From positions 434,001-498,000 of the forward strand of contig JAFIGS010000017.1 of NCBI GenBank assembly GCA_017849615.1: a DNA stretch of 64,000 bases. Direction: 5' to 3'. Below the pieces are notes generated by a model, which was not told the origin of the DNA, made no database searches, and saw only the letters and a list, made by a program, of their open reading frames with translations. Positions 1 through 7,937 of this stretch are shown in pieces. The first letter of the stretch is position 1. The number at the start of each line of letters is the position of its first letter. The translations under genes and the position numbers were made by a program. The DNA is from Pseudolabrys sp. Lineage in GTDB: Bacteria > Pseudomonadota > Alphaproteobacteria > Rhizobiales > Xanthobacteraceae.

Positions 1-291
1 CGCCGACGGCCGCTCATAGAGCGTCGCCGCCGTGGCGAAGTCGCGGCCATAGGTGGTGATCGACGTCTTCGACAAAGTGCGGCCAAGCCCCACCGGCGAG
101 CGCGCCGCGCGGAACGCCTTGATCTGCGCATAGCCGTAAAGGATTTCGCCCGCGCCATAGCGGATGGTGCGCGGATCGTCGCGGAACAACTCATCGAGCT
201 TGTCGACGTCGTTGTTCACCAGCGCCTTCTCATACTCTTCGAAAGCCTTGCGCACCTCGGCGACGACGTCGGGGATATCGATCTCGGGCAT
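1..291 (-). CDS. AtzH/HpxZ-like protein (DUF3225, SnoaL-like fold), 3' end outside window
   Basis: The first 97 codons are visible; the stop lies beyond the window edge. The protein starts MPEIDIPDVVAEVRKAFEEY and continues with a segment reading NNDVDKLDELFRDDPRTIRYG, which is typical of the NTF2/SnoaL-like family annotated as HpxZ (oxalurate catabolism) or AtzH (cyanuric acid/carboxybiuret pathway). It follows the AtzE-like amidase gene by 19 bp in the same direction, which is the usual order of these families. Members act as small cytoplasmic accessory or decarboxylase-type enzymes in urea- or oxalurate-derived nitrogen pathways. The true substrate cannot be read from sequence. Confidence 0.75.
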   Translation of the reverse strand, partial: MPEIDIPDVVAEVRKAFEEYEKALVNNDVDKLDELFRDDPRTIRYGAGEILYGYAQIKAFRAARSPVGLGRTLSKTSITTYGRDFATAATLYERPSA

Positions 292-310
292 CTAGTTTCC
301 TTCAAACCAA

Positions 311-1693
311 TTACAACGCCGGCCGCGGCGCCGCCGCCACGCCCATCGTCTCCAGCGCATGCGCGATGCGCAACGCCACATCCTCGCGCCACGGCGCGGC
401 GATGATCTGCACGCCGATCGGCAGCGGTTTGAGCGGCACCGGCACCGCCACCACCGGCAGGCCGATGAACGAGATCGGCTGGGTATAGAGCCCCATATTG
501 GCGCGCACCGGCATCTCCACGCCGTCGAGCGTGAAATTGACTTGGCCGATCTTCGGCGCGGTGACCGGCGTCGCCGGCGCCAGAATGGCGTCGCAATCCT
601 TGAACAACGCCAGCACCGCGTCGCGATACCAGCGGCGGAAGTTCTGCGCCTTGACGACCAACGTCGACGGGATCATGGCGCCGGCGATCAGGCGATCGCG
701 CACCGCCGGATCGAAATCGTTCGCCTGTGTGCGCAGGCGCTCGAGATGCAGCGCCGCGCCTTCCGTGGTGGTGATGACATAGGCCGCCGAACGCGCGCGA
801 TTGGCTTCGGGTATCGCCACTTCGCGGGCATTGAGCACCTTCGCTACCGTGTCGAGCGCGCCCAAGGCCTCGGGCGAGGCGCCGTTGCGGAAATAGCCGC
901 CGGCCACCGCCACGCGCAGGCCCTCTAGCCCCTGCTCCAGAAACGGCGTCGTCGATTCCAGCGGGCGATCGGCACAGGCGGCGTCTGCGGCGTCAAAGCC
1001 CTGCATGACGTCATAGCTTAGCGCCAGATCGCGCACCGTGCGCGCGAACGGCCCGAGATGATCGAGCGAACCGACGAAGGGAAACGAGCCCGCCCGCGTC
1101 AGCCGTCCATAGGTCGGCTTCAATCCGAAGATGCCGCACAGCGACGCCGGCACGCGGATGGAGCCGTTGGTGTCGGAGCCGAGCGCCACCGGCACCATGC
1201 CGCCGCCGATCGCGCTGCCGGAACCGCCGGATGAGCCGCCGGTCATGCGCTCCGGATCATGCGGATTGCGCGAGGGCCCGTCATGCACATTCTCGCCGGT
1301 GAAGTCGTAGGCGTATTCGCCCATGTTGAGCGCGCCGGTCAGCACGGCGCCGGCGGCTTCCAGCCGCTCGATCAGCACGGCGTCGCGCCTGGCGGCGTCA
1401 CGCTTGCGGTTGATCTTCGAGCCCGCCACGGTCGGCAGTCCCTCGATGTCGAACAGGTTCTTCGCCGCGAAGGGCACGCCGGCGAGCGGCAACTTCGCCT
1501 TGTTCGACACGGCATCGACCGCCTTTGCCTTCTTGCGCGCGCGCTCGGCGGTCACCGCCGTGAAGGCATTGAGTACGGGATTGCGCTTGTCGATGACGGC
1601 GAGCATCTGCTCGGTCACCTCCAGCGCACTCACTTTTCCGGATTGAACCGCCGCCGCGATCTCGGCGGCCGAAGCCCATGTGATGTCGGTCAT
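311..1693 (-). CDS. AtzE/HpxY-like amidase (amidase signature family)
   Basis: The 460-residue product is an amidase-signature hydrolase. The catalytic triad is visible: Lys78 in PFAAKNLFD, cis-Ser154 in TGGSSGGSGS and nucleophile Ser178 in SDTNGSIRVP. The start ATG at 1693 gives MTDITWASAAEIAAAVQSGK; an upstream in-frame start would run into the preceding gene. The gene follows a GatC/AtzG-like 59-residue gene and precedes an AtzH/HpxZ-like gene, so by analogy it is the catalytic subunit of an AtzE-AtzG-type hydrolase acting on carboxybiuret, oxalurate or a related ureide. Neither an allophanate hydrolase nor a cyanuric acid hydrolase lies in the window, so the substrate remains open. Confidence 0.85.
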   Translation of the reverse strand: MTDITWASAAEIAAAVQSGKVSALEVTEQMLAVIDKRNPVLNAFTAVTAERARKKAKAVDAVSNKAKLPLAGVPFAAKNLFDIEGLPTVAGSKINRKRDAARRDAVLIERLEAAGAVLTGALNMGEYAYDFTGENVHDGPSRNPHDPERMTGGSSGGSGSAIGGGMVPVALGSDTNGSIRVPASLCGIFGLKPTYGRLTRAGSFPFVGSLDHLGPFARTVRDLALSYDVMQGFDAADAACADRPLESTTPFLEQGLEGLRVAVAGGYFRNGASPEALGALDTVAKVLNAREVAIPEANRARSAAYVITTTEGAALHLERLRTQANDFDPAVRDRLIAGAMIPSTLVVKAQNFRRWYRDAVLALFKDCDAILAPATPVTAPKIGQVNFTLDGVEMPVRANMGLYTQPISFIGLPVVAVPVPLKPLPIGVQIIAAPWREDVALRIAHALETMGVAAAPRPAL

Positions 1694-1709
1694 GTCGAAT
1701 GCTCCCCGC

Positions 1710-1889
1710 TTACGCCTTGAAGATCGGCGCCGGCTCGGCGTCGTCCGGCAGCGGGAAATCGGCATAGGCCGCGGCGTGGCGCAGCGAGACCTCGAGATTG
1801 GCCTTCACGGCGCTTTTCCAGGCCGGCTCGAGCGGCAGGTCGAGCGCCCCTGCCGCGGCATCGATGAAGTCGTCGAGTTTGTCGGCCAT
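1710..1889 (-). CDS. AtzG/HpxX-like small subunit (DUF4089)
   Basis: This small gene encodes 59 residues starting MADKLDDFIDAAAGALDLPL and ending PAPIFKA. The motif of a short helical hairpin followed by a C-terminal PAPIF tail is characteristic of the DUF4089/AtzG family, which is related to GatC and stabilises the partner amidase. The ATG at 1889 is preceded by AAGGATCACC, an acceptable ribosome binding site; a longer frame back to 1952 exists but adds non-family sequence. It is first in the three-gene minus-strand set and ends 16 bp before the amidase start, consistent with cotranslation and a stoichiometric complex. Confidence 0.8.
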   Translation of the reverse strand: MADKLDDFIDAAAGALDLPLEPAWKSAVKANLEVSLRHAAAYADFPLPDDAEPAPIFKA

Positions 1890-1990
1890 GGTGATCCTTC
1901 CGCAACGGAATGCTGCACGGAGTGTATGCAAGTTTGACGCCGCGCGCGACAAGAGCGTAAGACAGCGCCACCTGCCGGACCGACAACATT

Positions 1991-2899
1991 ATGCCCTACC
2001 CCGCCTCAGGCCCCGTCACCCTCGACACCAACCTCGCCGATTATCCGGTGACGCGCGCGCTGAAGGCCGGCGCGGTGACATCCGGTCTGGTGAATTTCAA
2101 TTTCACCGGACCGAAGGTGGCGAACCAGGGCTTCAAACCGATGGTGCGCGAGGGAAAGTTCGACGCCGGCGAACTCGCCATCGTCACGTTCCTGCAGGCC
2201 AAGATCTACGGCAAACCGCTGACGCTGCTGCCCGCTGTGGTGATGGCGCGCGGCCAGCACCACACCATTCAATACAATGTGGCGCGCGGGCCCCTGGCGC
2301 CGGGAGACATCGAGGGCAAGCACTTCGGCACCCGCTCTTACTCCGTGACGACCGGCGTCTGGGTGCGCGGCATCCTCAAGGACGCCTACGGCGTCGATAG
2401 CGGCAAGGTGACGTGGTGCACCGCCGACGACGGCCATCTCGCCGAATACAAGGACCCGGACAATTGCGTGCGGCTGCCGGCGGGATCGAATGTCGAGACC
2501 ATGCTGGTGAACGGCGAACTCGACGGCGCCATTCTCGGCGGCGAGTTGCCCGACGAACCGCGCGTGAAGCCGCTGATACCCGATCCGCACAAGGCGGCAG
2601 AGGCATGGTCGAAGAAGAACGGCATGGTGCCGATCAACCACCTGTTCGTCGTGCGCAGCGAACTGGCGCAAACACGGCCCGATGTCGTGCGCGACATCTT
2701 CCGCCTGCTGAAAGAGAGCAAGGCGCAAGGTGTGCCGCCGGAGAGCATGAAAGACGGCATCGATCCGGTGCCGTTCGGCGTCGAGAACAACCGCAAGGCA
2801 CTCGAGACCATCATCCGCTATTCATATGAACAGCAGATCATCCCGCGCATGATGTCGGTCGATGAACTGTTCGACGATGTCACGCGGGAGCTGGTTTAA
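1991..2899 (+). CDS. PBP2-fold protein resembling 4,5-dihydroxyphthalate decarboxylase
   Basis: The 302-residue protein lacks an evident signal peptide and begins MPYPASGPVTLDTNLADYPV. It resembles the periplasmic-binding-protein type 2 family that includes 4,5-dihydroxyphthalate decarboxylase, with an early D-x-N-x-x-D-Y-P-V-T-R-A-L segment, a central FGTRSYSVTTGVWVRGIL stretch and a C-terminal PFGVENNRKALETIIRYSYE segment. Such proteins are either cytoplasmic decarboxylases or leaderless substrate-binding homologues. It diverges from the AtzG/AtzE/AtzH-like set across about 100 bp and may share a promoter region with it. The exact function is not known; the family call is moderately firm, the reaction is not. 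Confidence 0.6.
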   Translation: MPYPASGPVTLDTNLADYPVTRALKAGAVTSGLVNFNFTGPKVANQGFKPMVREGKFDAGELAIVTFLQAKIYGKPLTLLPAVVMARGQHHTIQYNVARGPLAPGDIEGKHFGTRSYSVTTGVWVRGILKDAYGVDSGKVTWCTADDGHLAEYKDPDNCVRLPAGSNVETMLVNGELDGAILGGELPDEPRVKPLIPDPHKAAEAWSKKNGMVPINHLFVVRSELAQTRPDVVRDIFRLLKESKAQGVPPESMKDGIDPVPFGVENNRKALETIIRYSYEQQIIPRMMSVDELFDDVTRELV

Positions 2900-2905
2900 A
2901 CCGCT

Positions 2906-3019
2906 GTCATTCCGGGGCGCACCGAAGGTGCGAGCCCGGAATCCATAACCCCGGTGTTTCCGAAACAACGCATACCGGGGATATGGATTTGGGCTCTCGC
3001 TTCGCTCGGCCGGAATGAC
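2906..3019. repeat. Palindromic intergenic repeat, family 1, copy A
   Basis: The element begins GTCATTCCGG and ends CCGGAATGAC, with an internal GAATCCATA/TATGGATT pair, so the whole unit can fold into one long hairpin. It lies exactly between two converging stop codons, leaving 6 and 5 bp. Four further copies occur at 19066, 19896, 29923 and 33047. Confidence 0.9.
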
Positions 3020-3024
3020 TCTGT

Positions 3025-3834
3025 TCAGTTAGCCTCCTTCGGCATCACGTCGAGCCGCACGACGATGCCGTCGAGGTCCTTGTTCAGCGCCGGATAGCGC
3101 TGCATCACCAATGGATCGTGGCCGGGCACGATGTGCGCCGGCGTCGGCGCTTCCGCGTACAACGCCTCGAAGCCGTCGAGCATCTCGCCGACATGGAACG
3201 ACGTCGTGTAAGGCCGGCGGCTCTCGAAGTTCTCGTAGAAATGCGAAACGTCCGACGCGAGCACGACCCAGCCGCGCGCGGTATGCACCCGCACGAACTG
3301 CAGGCCGGCCGAATGGCCGCCGACGACATGCAGCGAAATGCCGGGCGTCAGTTCCTTGGAGCCGAAGTGCCAGGCGACGCGCTGGGCGAAATTAAGCCGC
3401 ACGATGCCGCAGACATCCTCCACCTCGAAGGAATGCGACAAGCGCGGATGCGCCATGTAGTGGCCGGTGGCGTAGTGGATTTCCGGCTCCTGCAGATGGA
3501 AGCGCGCTTTCGGGAAGCGGTGGAAGTTGCCGACGTGATCGTAATGCAGATGCGTCAGGATGACGTCGCTGACGGCGTCGGCATCGATGCCGATCAGCTT
3601 GAGGCCGTCGATCGGGTCGCGCAGGAATGTCCGCTGCCGTTTGGCGGCGATCTCGGCGGTGAAGCCGCAATCGATCACGTATGTTTTGTCAGGCGAAACG
3701 GCGGCCCAGAGGAAGTAGTCCATCGGCATCGGGCCGTCATGCGGATCGCCGCCGATGAAGTGATCGCGGCGCTGCGCCGGCCGCGTGGCGTAGCGGATGG
3801 CGTAAAGCGCAAACTCGGGCAGCGCGGACCGCAT
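3025..3834 (-). CDS. Metallo-beta-lactamase-fold protein, N-acyl-homoserine-lactonase type
   Basis: The 269-residue product has the metal-binding motif HLHYDH at residues 95-100, a later GGHSAGLQ histidine, a DVSHFYEN aspartate and a final PGHDPLV histidine. This is the full ligand set of dinuclear-zinc lactonases such as AiiA/AttM. The N-terminus FALYAIRYAT and the GGDPHDGPMPMDYF segment are typical of the N-acyl-homoserine-lactonase family. No signal peptide is seen, so it is probably cytoplasmic. It diverges from a close paralogue at 4232 of nearly identical length. Quorum-signal lactone is one possible substrate; other lactones are equally possible. Confidence 0.8.
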   Translation of the reverse strand: MRSALPEFALYAIRYATRPAQRRDHFIGGDPHDGPMPMDYFLWAAVSPDKTYVIDCGFTAEIAAKRQRTFLRDPIDGLKLIGIDADAVSDVILTHLHYDHVGNFHRFPKARFHLQEPEIHYATGHYMAHPRLSHSFEVEDVCGIVRLNFAQRVAWHFGSKELTPGISLHVVGGHSAGLQFVRVHTARGWVVLASDVSHFYENFESRRPYTTSFHVGEMLDGFEALYAEAPTPAHIVPGHDPLVMQRYPALNKDLDGIVVRLDVMPKEAN

Positions 3835-4231
3835 GGGGAATTTCCTCGGAGCGCAGCGTCATGACACCGCTGCGGCATATTTACTCGGCCTGCTTGAGCG
3901 GCTCGTTGCCTGACGGCGAGGCTTAAACCATCGGCGCATTTGCAGGCAAAGGCGTCTCATCCCGAGATATTGCAATTCTGATATACAAAAAACGGGTCGC
4001 CTTCCGGTGCCCGGCGTGACAATAATATAATAATACAAAATGGACGTGCGTGGCAGAGCGTCCTACAATCCCGCGGGCGCGCCCGGCCTGGGGCCGGCGA
4101 GCCGGGCGGACGGCATAAAAACACTGCACAGGGAGGTTCAACATGCGATGCCGCGGCCTGACGATCGTCCCGGCTCCGGGCCCGTCGAAGCCCCCCGCTT
4201 TCGCTCGCGGTCACCTGCCGGGGCTGCGGCC
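3835..4231. other. Divergent intergenic region between the two lactonase-like genes
   Basis: This 397-bp gap contains an AT-rich core (about 3957-4040) that stands out from the GC-rich surroundings and probably carries promoters for both flanking genes. A perfect TATAAT lies at 4026-4031. A strong ribosome binding site and a small reading frame occur near its right end and are listed separately. No conserved protein or RNA family was recognised. Confidence 0.6.
4026..4031 (+). promoter_or_regulatory. Candidate -10 element for the rightward lactonase-like gene
   Basis: A perfect TATAAT hexamer sits in a locally AT-rich tract. The hexamer 17 bp upstream (TTCCGG at 4003-4008) is a poor -35 match, so activation by a regulator or an extended recognition would be needed. 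The call rests on the -10 match and on location only. Confidence 0.35.
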
Positions 4232-4235
4232 GTGA
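4143..4235 (+). CDS. Putative 30-residue leader ORF overlapping the start of the lactonase-like gene
   Basis: An ATG at 4143 follows the strong ribosome binding site AGGGAGG by seven bases and opens a 30-codon frame beginning MRCRGLTIVPAPG. Its TGA stop (4233-4235) overlaps the GTG start of the next gene as GTGA. This arrangement is that of a translationally coupled leader peptide. The alternative is that the same ribosome binding site serves an ATG at 4148 that is in frame with the lactonase-like gene and would give it a 28-residue, low-complexity extension. No homologue was recognised. Confidence 0.35.
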   Translation: MRCRGLTIVPAPGPSKPPAFARGHLPGLRP

Positions 4236-5044
4236 GCGACGACACTTACGAGATCTTTGCCGTCAAATACGGCCGGCACGACCGCAATTCTCCCGACAAC
4301 TTCGTCGGCGGCGACACCCATGACGTGCCGATGCCCCTCGACTATTTCGTCTGGGCCATCGTCGGCAAGGAGCGCACCGTCATCCTCGACACCGGCTTCG
4401 ACGAGGCGCGCGCGGCGGCGCGCAAGCGCCACATCTCGAAGCCCGTCGGTGACGGCCTGCGCGCGCTCGGCGTCGATCCGGCCTCGGTGAAGGACGTGAT
4501 CATCTCGCATATGCATTACGATCACGCCGGCAATCACGACCTGTTCCCGAACGCGCGCTACCATCTGCAGGAATGCGAGATGGCCTACGCCACCGGCCGC
4601 TGCATGTGCCATGCCATGATGCGGGTGCCATTCGAGGCGGCCGACGTCACCGCGATGGTGAACAAGGTATTCGCCGATCGCGTCGTTTTCCATGACGGCG
4701 CCGCGGAGATCGCGCCCGGCCTGTCGGTGCATCACATCGGCGGCCATTCCAAGGGCCTGCAGGCGACGCGCGTGAAGACGCGGCGCGGCTGGGTCGTACT
4801 TGCCTCCGATGTCGCGCATTTCTACGCGCATCTCGACCAGCGCCGCGTTTTCCCGATCACCTACAATGTCGGCGACGTGCTCGCCGGCTACGACAAGGTC
4901 GAGGCGCTGGCGACATCGAAGGCGCATGTCGTGCCGGGGCACGATCCCATCGTGCTGAACATTTATCCGGCCGCCCGCCCCAACATGGACGGCTGGGCCG
5001 CACGGCTCGACGCCGATCCAAAACCGAGATCCGCAGCAGTTTAA
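4232..5044 (+). CDS. Metallo-beta-lactamase-fold protein, N-acyl-homoserine-lactonase type (paralogue)
   Basis: With the GTG start at 4232 the product is 270 residues (MSDDTYEIFAVKYGRHDRN), one residue different in length from its divergent paralogue at 3025. Motif HMHYDH is at residues 93-98, followed by a GGHSKGLQ histidine, a DVAHFYAH aspartate and a PGHDPIV histidine, so all zinc ligands are retained. The GGDTHDVPMPLDYF segment matches the paralogue. An ATG at 4148 in the same frame would add 28 residues without similarity to the paralogue. The two genes look like an inverted duplication; the 5119-7858 importer lies directly downstream in the same direction. Confidence 0.8.
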   Translation: MSDDTYEIFAVKYGRHDRNSPDNFVGGDTHDVPMPLDYFVWAIVGKERTVILDTGFDEARAAARKRHISKPVGDGLRALGVDPASVKDVIISHMHYDHAGNHDLFPNARYHLQECEMAYATGRCMCHAMMRVPFEAADVTAMVNKVFADRVVFHDGAAEIAPGLSVHHIGGHSKGLQATRVKTRRGWVVLASDVAHFYAHLDQRRVFPITYNVGDVLAGYDKVEALATSKAHVVPGHDPIVLNIYPAARPNMDGWAARLDADPKPRSAAV

Positions 5045-5118
5045 TGCCGATTTTCATGAGTATTTAGTGTGCTGCGGTATCATAGTATCGACGCTTTAGA
5101 ACCTAAGGAGACGCAACG

Positions 5119-6120
5119 ATGAGAAAAACAATCGCCTGCCTGGCCGTTGGCGCCATGGCCCTGATGACCGCCCCGGCACAAGCCGAGAAGACCGAGCTGC
5201 GCGTGCCGCTCGGCGCCGGCGGCTTCGGCTTCCTGCCGTTGCACATGATGAAAAAACACCAGCTCGTCGAGAAGGAAGCCGAGAAGCTCGGCCTCAAGCT
5301 GACGGTGAACTACGCCAATATCGGCGGCCCGTCGGTGATGAACGACGCCCTGCTGTCTGGCTCCGCCGACTTCATCTCGGCGGGGCCGCCGGCCTTCCTG
5401 ATCCTGTGGGACCGCACCAAGGGCCGCGGCGACGTCATGGGCGTGGCGGCGATGAGCACCATCCCGATGTACCTCAACACCAAGGCCGAGCACCTCACCA
5501 AAATCGAAGACCTCAAGGCCGACGACAAGATCGCGGTGACCGCGATCAAGGTGTCGATCCCGGCCATCATCATGCAGATGTACGCGCGCCAGAAGGAAGG
5601 CGCCGATGCCACCTTCAAGTATGACAAGTATACCGTGTCGATGACCCACCCCGACGCCGTGGTCGCCATCCTGTCCGGCAACAAGCAGGTGACCGCGCAC
5701 TATGCGTCGGCGCCGTTCCATCAGCGCGAGCTCAAGGAAGGCGCCCGCACCATCCAGAACACCAACGACGTGATGGGCGGACCGCAGACCTTCACCATGA
5801 TCTCGACGACCAAGAAGTTCCGCGACGAGAACCCGAAGGGCTATGCGGCCTTCGTGTCGGCGCTCAAGGTCGCCTTCGAGATGATCCAGAAGGACAAGAA
5901 GGGCGCCGCCGAGGTGCTGCTCGAGTCGATGGGCGGCAAAGGCTGGGATGTGGCCGAACTCGCCACCATGCTTGAAGACAAGGACACCAAGTACACCACG
6001 ATGCCGGAAGGCGTCATGAAATATGCCGAATTCATGAACGCGATCGGCACGCTCAAGAACAAGCCGGCGTCGCTCGATGATCTGTTCTTCGACGTGAAGG
6101 GCATCGGCGGCGGCAACTAA
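5119..6120 (+). CDS. ABC transporter substrate-binding protein, NitT/TauT (SsuA/THI5-like) type
   Basis: The 333-residue protein begins with a clear signal peptide, MRKTIACLAVGAMALMTAPA, with cleavage likely after AQA. The mature part has features of the NitT/TauT periplasmic-binding family, including ALLSGSADFISAGPPAFLIL and a PDAVVAILSGNKQVTAHYAS segment. It should capture a substrate in the periplasm for the ATPase and permease encoded immediately downstream. The ATG follows CTAAGGAGACGCAACG, a strong ribosome binding site. The substrate is not evident; sulfonates, aromatic acids, pyrimidine precursors and nitriles are all known for the family. Confidence 0.85.
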   Translation: MRKTIACLAVGAMALMTAPAQAEKTELRVPLGAGGFGFLPLHMMKKHQLVEKEAEKLGLKLTVNYANIGGPSVMNDALLSGSADFISAGPPAFLILWDRTKGRGDVMGVAAMSTIPMYLNTKAEHLTKIEDLKADDKIAVTAIKVSIPAIIMQMYARQKEGADATFKYDKYTVSMTHPDAVVAILSGNKQVTAHYASAPFHQRELKEGARTIQNTNDVMGGPQTFTMISTTKKFRDENPKGYAAFVSALKVAFEMIQKDKKGAAEVLLESMGGKGWDVAELATMLEDKDTKYTTMPEGVMKYAEFMNAIGTLKNKPASLDDLFFDVKGIGGGN

Positions 6121-6201
6121 GTCGTCAGTCTGACATCATTCGGCCAGTGGCGGCGCCTTCCCGGCATCGCCACTGGCCCCATTATTAGGAGCTTCTTCGA
6201 T

Positions 6202-6990
6202 ATGAATGACGGCGTCGCCCCGCTTCTCGCGGTGAAGGGCGTGACCCTTCAATACCAGACCCGCGACCACCTGGTCACCGCGACCTACCGCGTCAGTTTC
6301 GATATCTATCGCTCGGACCGCTATGTCATTCTTGGACCGTCGGGCTGCGGCAAGTCGACCTTGCTGAAAGCGGTCGGCGGCTTTATTCGCCCGGTCGAAG
6401 GCGAAATCCGTCTCAACAACACGGTGATCAGCAAGCCGGGCCCGGATCGCGTCCTTGTGTTCCAGGAATTCGACCAGCTGCTGCCGTGGAAAACGGTGAA
6501 GCAGAACGTCGCTTTCGCGCTTACCGCCAGCGGCAAGATGGGCGGCAGGGAAGCCGAACAGCGCGCGCTGCATTACATCAACATGGTCGGCCTCTCGAAG
6601 TTTGCCGACAACCATCCGCACACCTTGTCCGGCGGCATGAAGCAGCGCGTGGCGATCGCGCGCGGCATGGCCATGGAGCCGGAAATCCTGCTGATGGACG
6701 AGCCGTTCGCCGCGCTTGACGCGCTGACGCGCGCCAAGATGCAGGAAGAGCTGCTGCAACTGTGGGAGGACACCAAGTTCACGGTGCTGTTCGTCACCCA
6801 CTCTATCACCGAAGCCGTGCGCGTCGGCAACCGGATCCTGCTGCTCTCGGCCCATCCGGGCCAGGTCAAGGGCGAGATCAACAGCAACGGCACCGACGAC
6901 ATCGGCCCGGATGGCAAGCCGCTGTCCGAGCGCATCGAGCGTCTACTTTTTGAGCAGAATATCGGCGAAAGGAGCGCGTCCCATGGCTGA
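6202..6990 (+). CDS. ABC transporter ATP-binding protein, NitT/TauT type
   Basis: The 262-residue ATPase shows Walker A GPSGCGKST starting at residue 45, a Q-loop in LVFQEFDQLLPWKTV, signature LSGGMKQR from residue 143, Walker B ILLMDEPFAALD from residue 163 and a switch histidine in FVTHSITEAV. The QEFDQLLPW form of the Q-loop is typical of the SsuB/TauB/NrtD group. It lies between the substrate-binding protein and the permease and overlaps the permease start by 8 bp, so the three form one transcription unit that powers import across the inner membrane. Confidence 0.92.
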   Translation: MNDGVAPLLAVKGVTLQYQTRDHLVTATYRVSFDIYRSDRYVILGPSGCGKSTLLKAVGGFIRPVEGEIRLNNTVISKPGPDRVLVFQEFDQLLPWKTVKQNVAFALTASGKMGGREAEQRALHYINMVGLSKFADNHPHTLSGGMKQRVAIARGMAMEPEILLMDEPFAALDALTRAKMQEELLQLWEDTKFTVLFVTHSITEAVRVGNRILLLSAHPGQVKGEINSNGTDDIGPDGKPLSERIERLLFEQNIGERSASHG

Positions 6991-7858
6991 CGCCCAATCC
7001 GTCCTTCACTCCCGCCCCGAGGTCATCTACCAGGTCAGCACCGCAGGCATCGGCGTCGTGCAGCGTCCGTTGTCGTTCGGCCAGCGCCTTGCCAACCAGG
7101 GGGCCCTGCGCAAGTCTCTTGTGCTCGCCATCCTCGCGTTGATCTGGGAAGGCTACGCGCGCTGGCTCGGCAACGACCTGCTGTTTCCGACGTTCAGCGC
7201 CACGGTGTTGGCATTCTGGCGTTCGATCATGAGCGGAGAACTGCCGGCCGCGACCTGGTTCTCGATGACCATCCTGTTCCAGGGCTACGCGGCAGGCCTG
7301 CTGCTCGCCGGCCTGCTGACGGCCTTCGCCAGTGCGACGCGGATCGGCGCCGACCTGCTCGAAGTGCTGACGGCGATGTTCAACCCCCTGCCCTCGATCG
7401 CGTTGTTGCCGCTGGCCATGATCTGGTTCGGCCTGGGCACCGGCGGCATCGTCTTCGTGCTGATCCATGCCGTGCTGTGGTCGGTGGCGTTGAACACCCA
7501 CTCCGGCTTCCGCGGCGTCAGCCCGACCTGGCGCATGGTCGGCCAGAACTACGGCTTGTCCAACATCGGCTACGTGATCCGCATCCTCATTCCCGGCGCG
7601 TTCCCGAGCATCCTCACCGGCCTCAAGATCGGCTGGGCGTTTGCGTGGCGCACCCTGATCGCGGCGGAGCTGGTGTTCGGCGCCAATTCCGGCGGCGGCG
7701 GTCTCGGCTGGTTCATCTTCCAGAGCAAGAACTCGCTGGAAATCCCTTCGGTGTTCGCCGGCTTGTTGACGGTGATCCTGCTCGGCCTGTTCGTCGAGAA
7801 CGTCATCTTCCTCACCGCGGAGAAAATGACGATCCGCCGCTGGGGCATGCAGCACTAG
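6983..7858 (+). CDS. ABC transporter permease, NitT/TauT type
   Basis: The 291-residue membrane protein has a short cytoplasmic N-terminus, then about six hydrophobic segments. The EAA-type coupling loop is visible around GQNYGLSNIGYVIRILIPGA, followed by a FPSILTGLKIGWAFAWRTLI helix characteristic of SsuC/TauC permeases. ATG 6983 is chosen because it follows GAAAGGAG and overlaps the ATPase stop; an upstream in-frame start at 6911 would lie deep within the ATPase gene. It completes the three-part importer with the genes at 5119 and 6202. Confidence 0.9.
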   Translation: MADAQSVLHSRPEVIYQVSTAGIGVVQRPLSFGQRLANQGALRKSLVLAILALIWEGYARWLGNDLLFPTFSATVLAFWRSIMSGELPAATWFSMTILFQGYAAGLLLAGLLTAFASATRIGADLLEVLTAMFNPLPSIALLPLAMIWFGLGTGGIVFVLIHAVLWSVALNTHSGFRGVSPTWRMVGQNYGLSNIGYVIRILIPGAFPSILTGLKIGWAFAWRTLIAAELVFGANSGGGGLGWFIFQSKNSLEIPSVFAGLLTVILLGLFVENVIFLTAEKMTIRRWGMQH

Positions 7859-7887
7859 AGCGGCTTTCGACCCCATATCCGACAACG

Positions 7888-7918
7888 AAAACGGCGGCCG
7901 CAGGGCCGCCGTTTTTAT
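7888..7918. terminator. Bidirectional intrinsic terminator
   Basis: A GC-rich stem AACGGCGGCC/GGCCGCCGTT with a GCAG-type loop is followed by TTTTTATT on the plus strand and preceded by an A run, so it can stop transcription from both sides. It separates the importer operon from the convergent LysR gene. Confidence 0.85.
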
Positions 7919-7937
7919 TGTTGCCTGCCGGTTCCGC

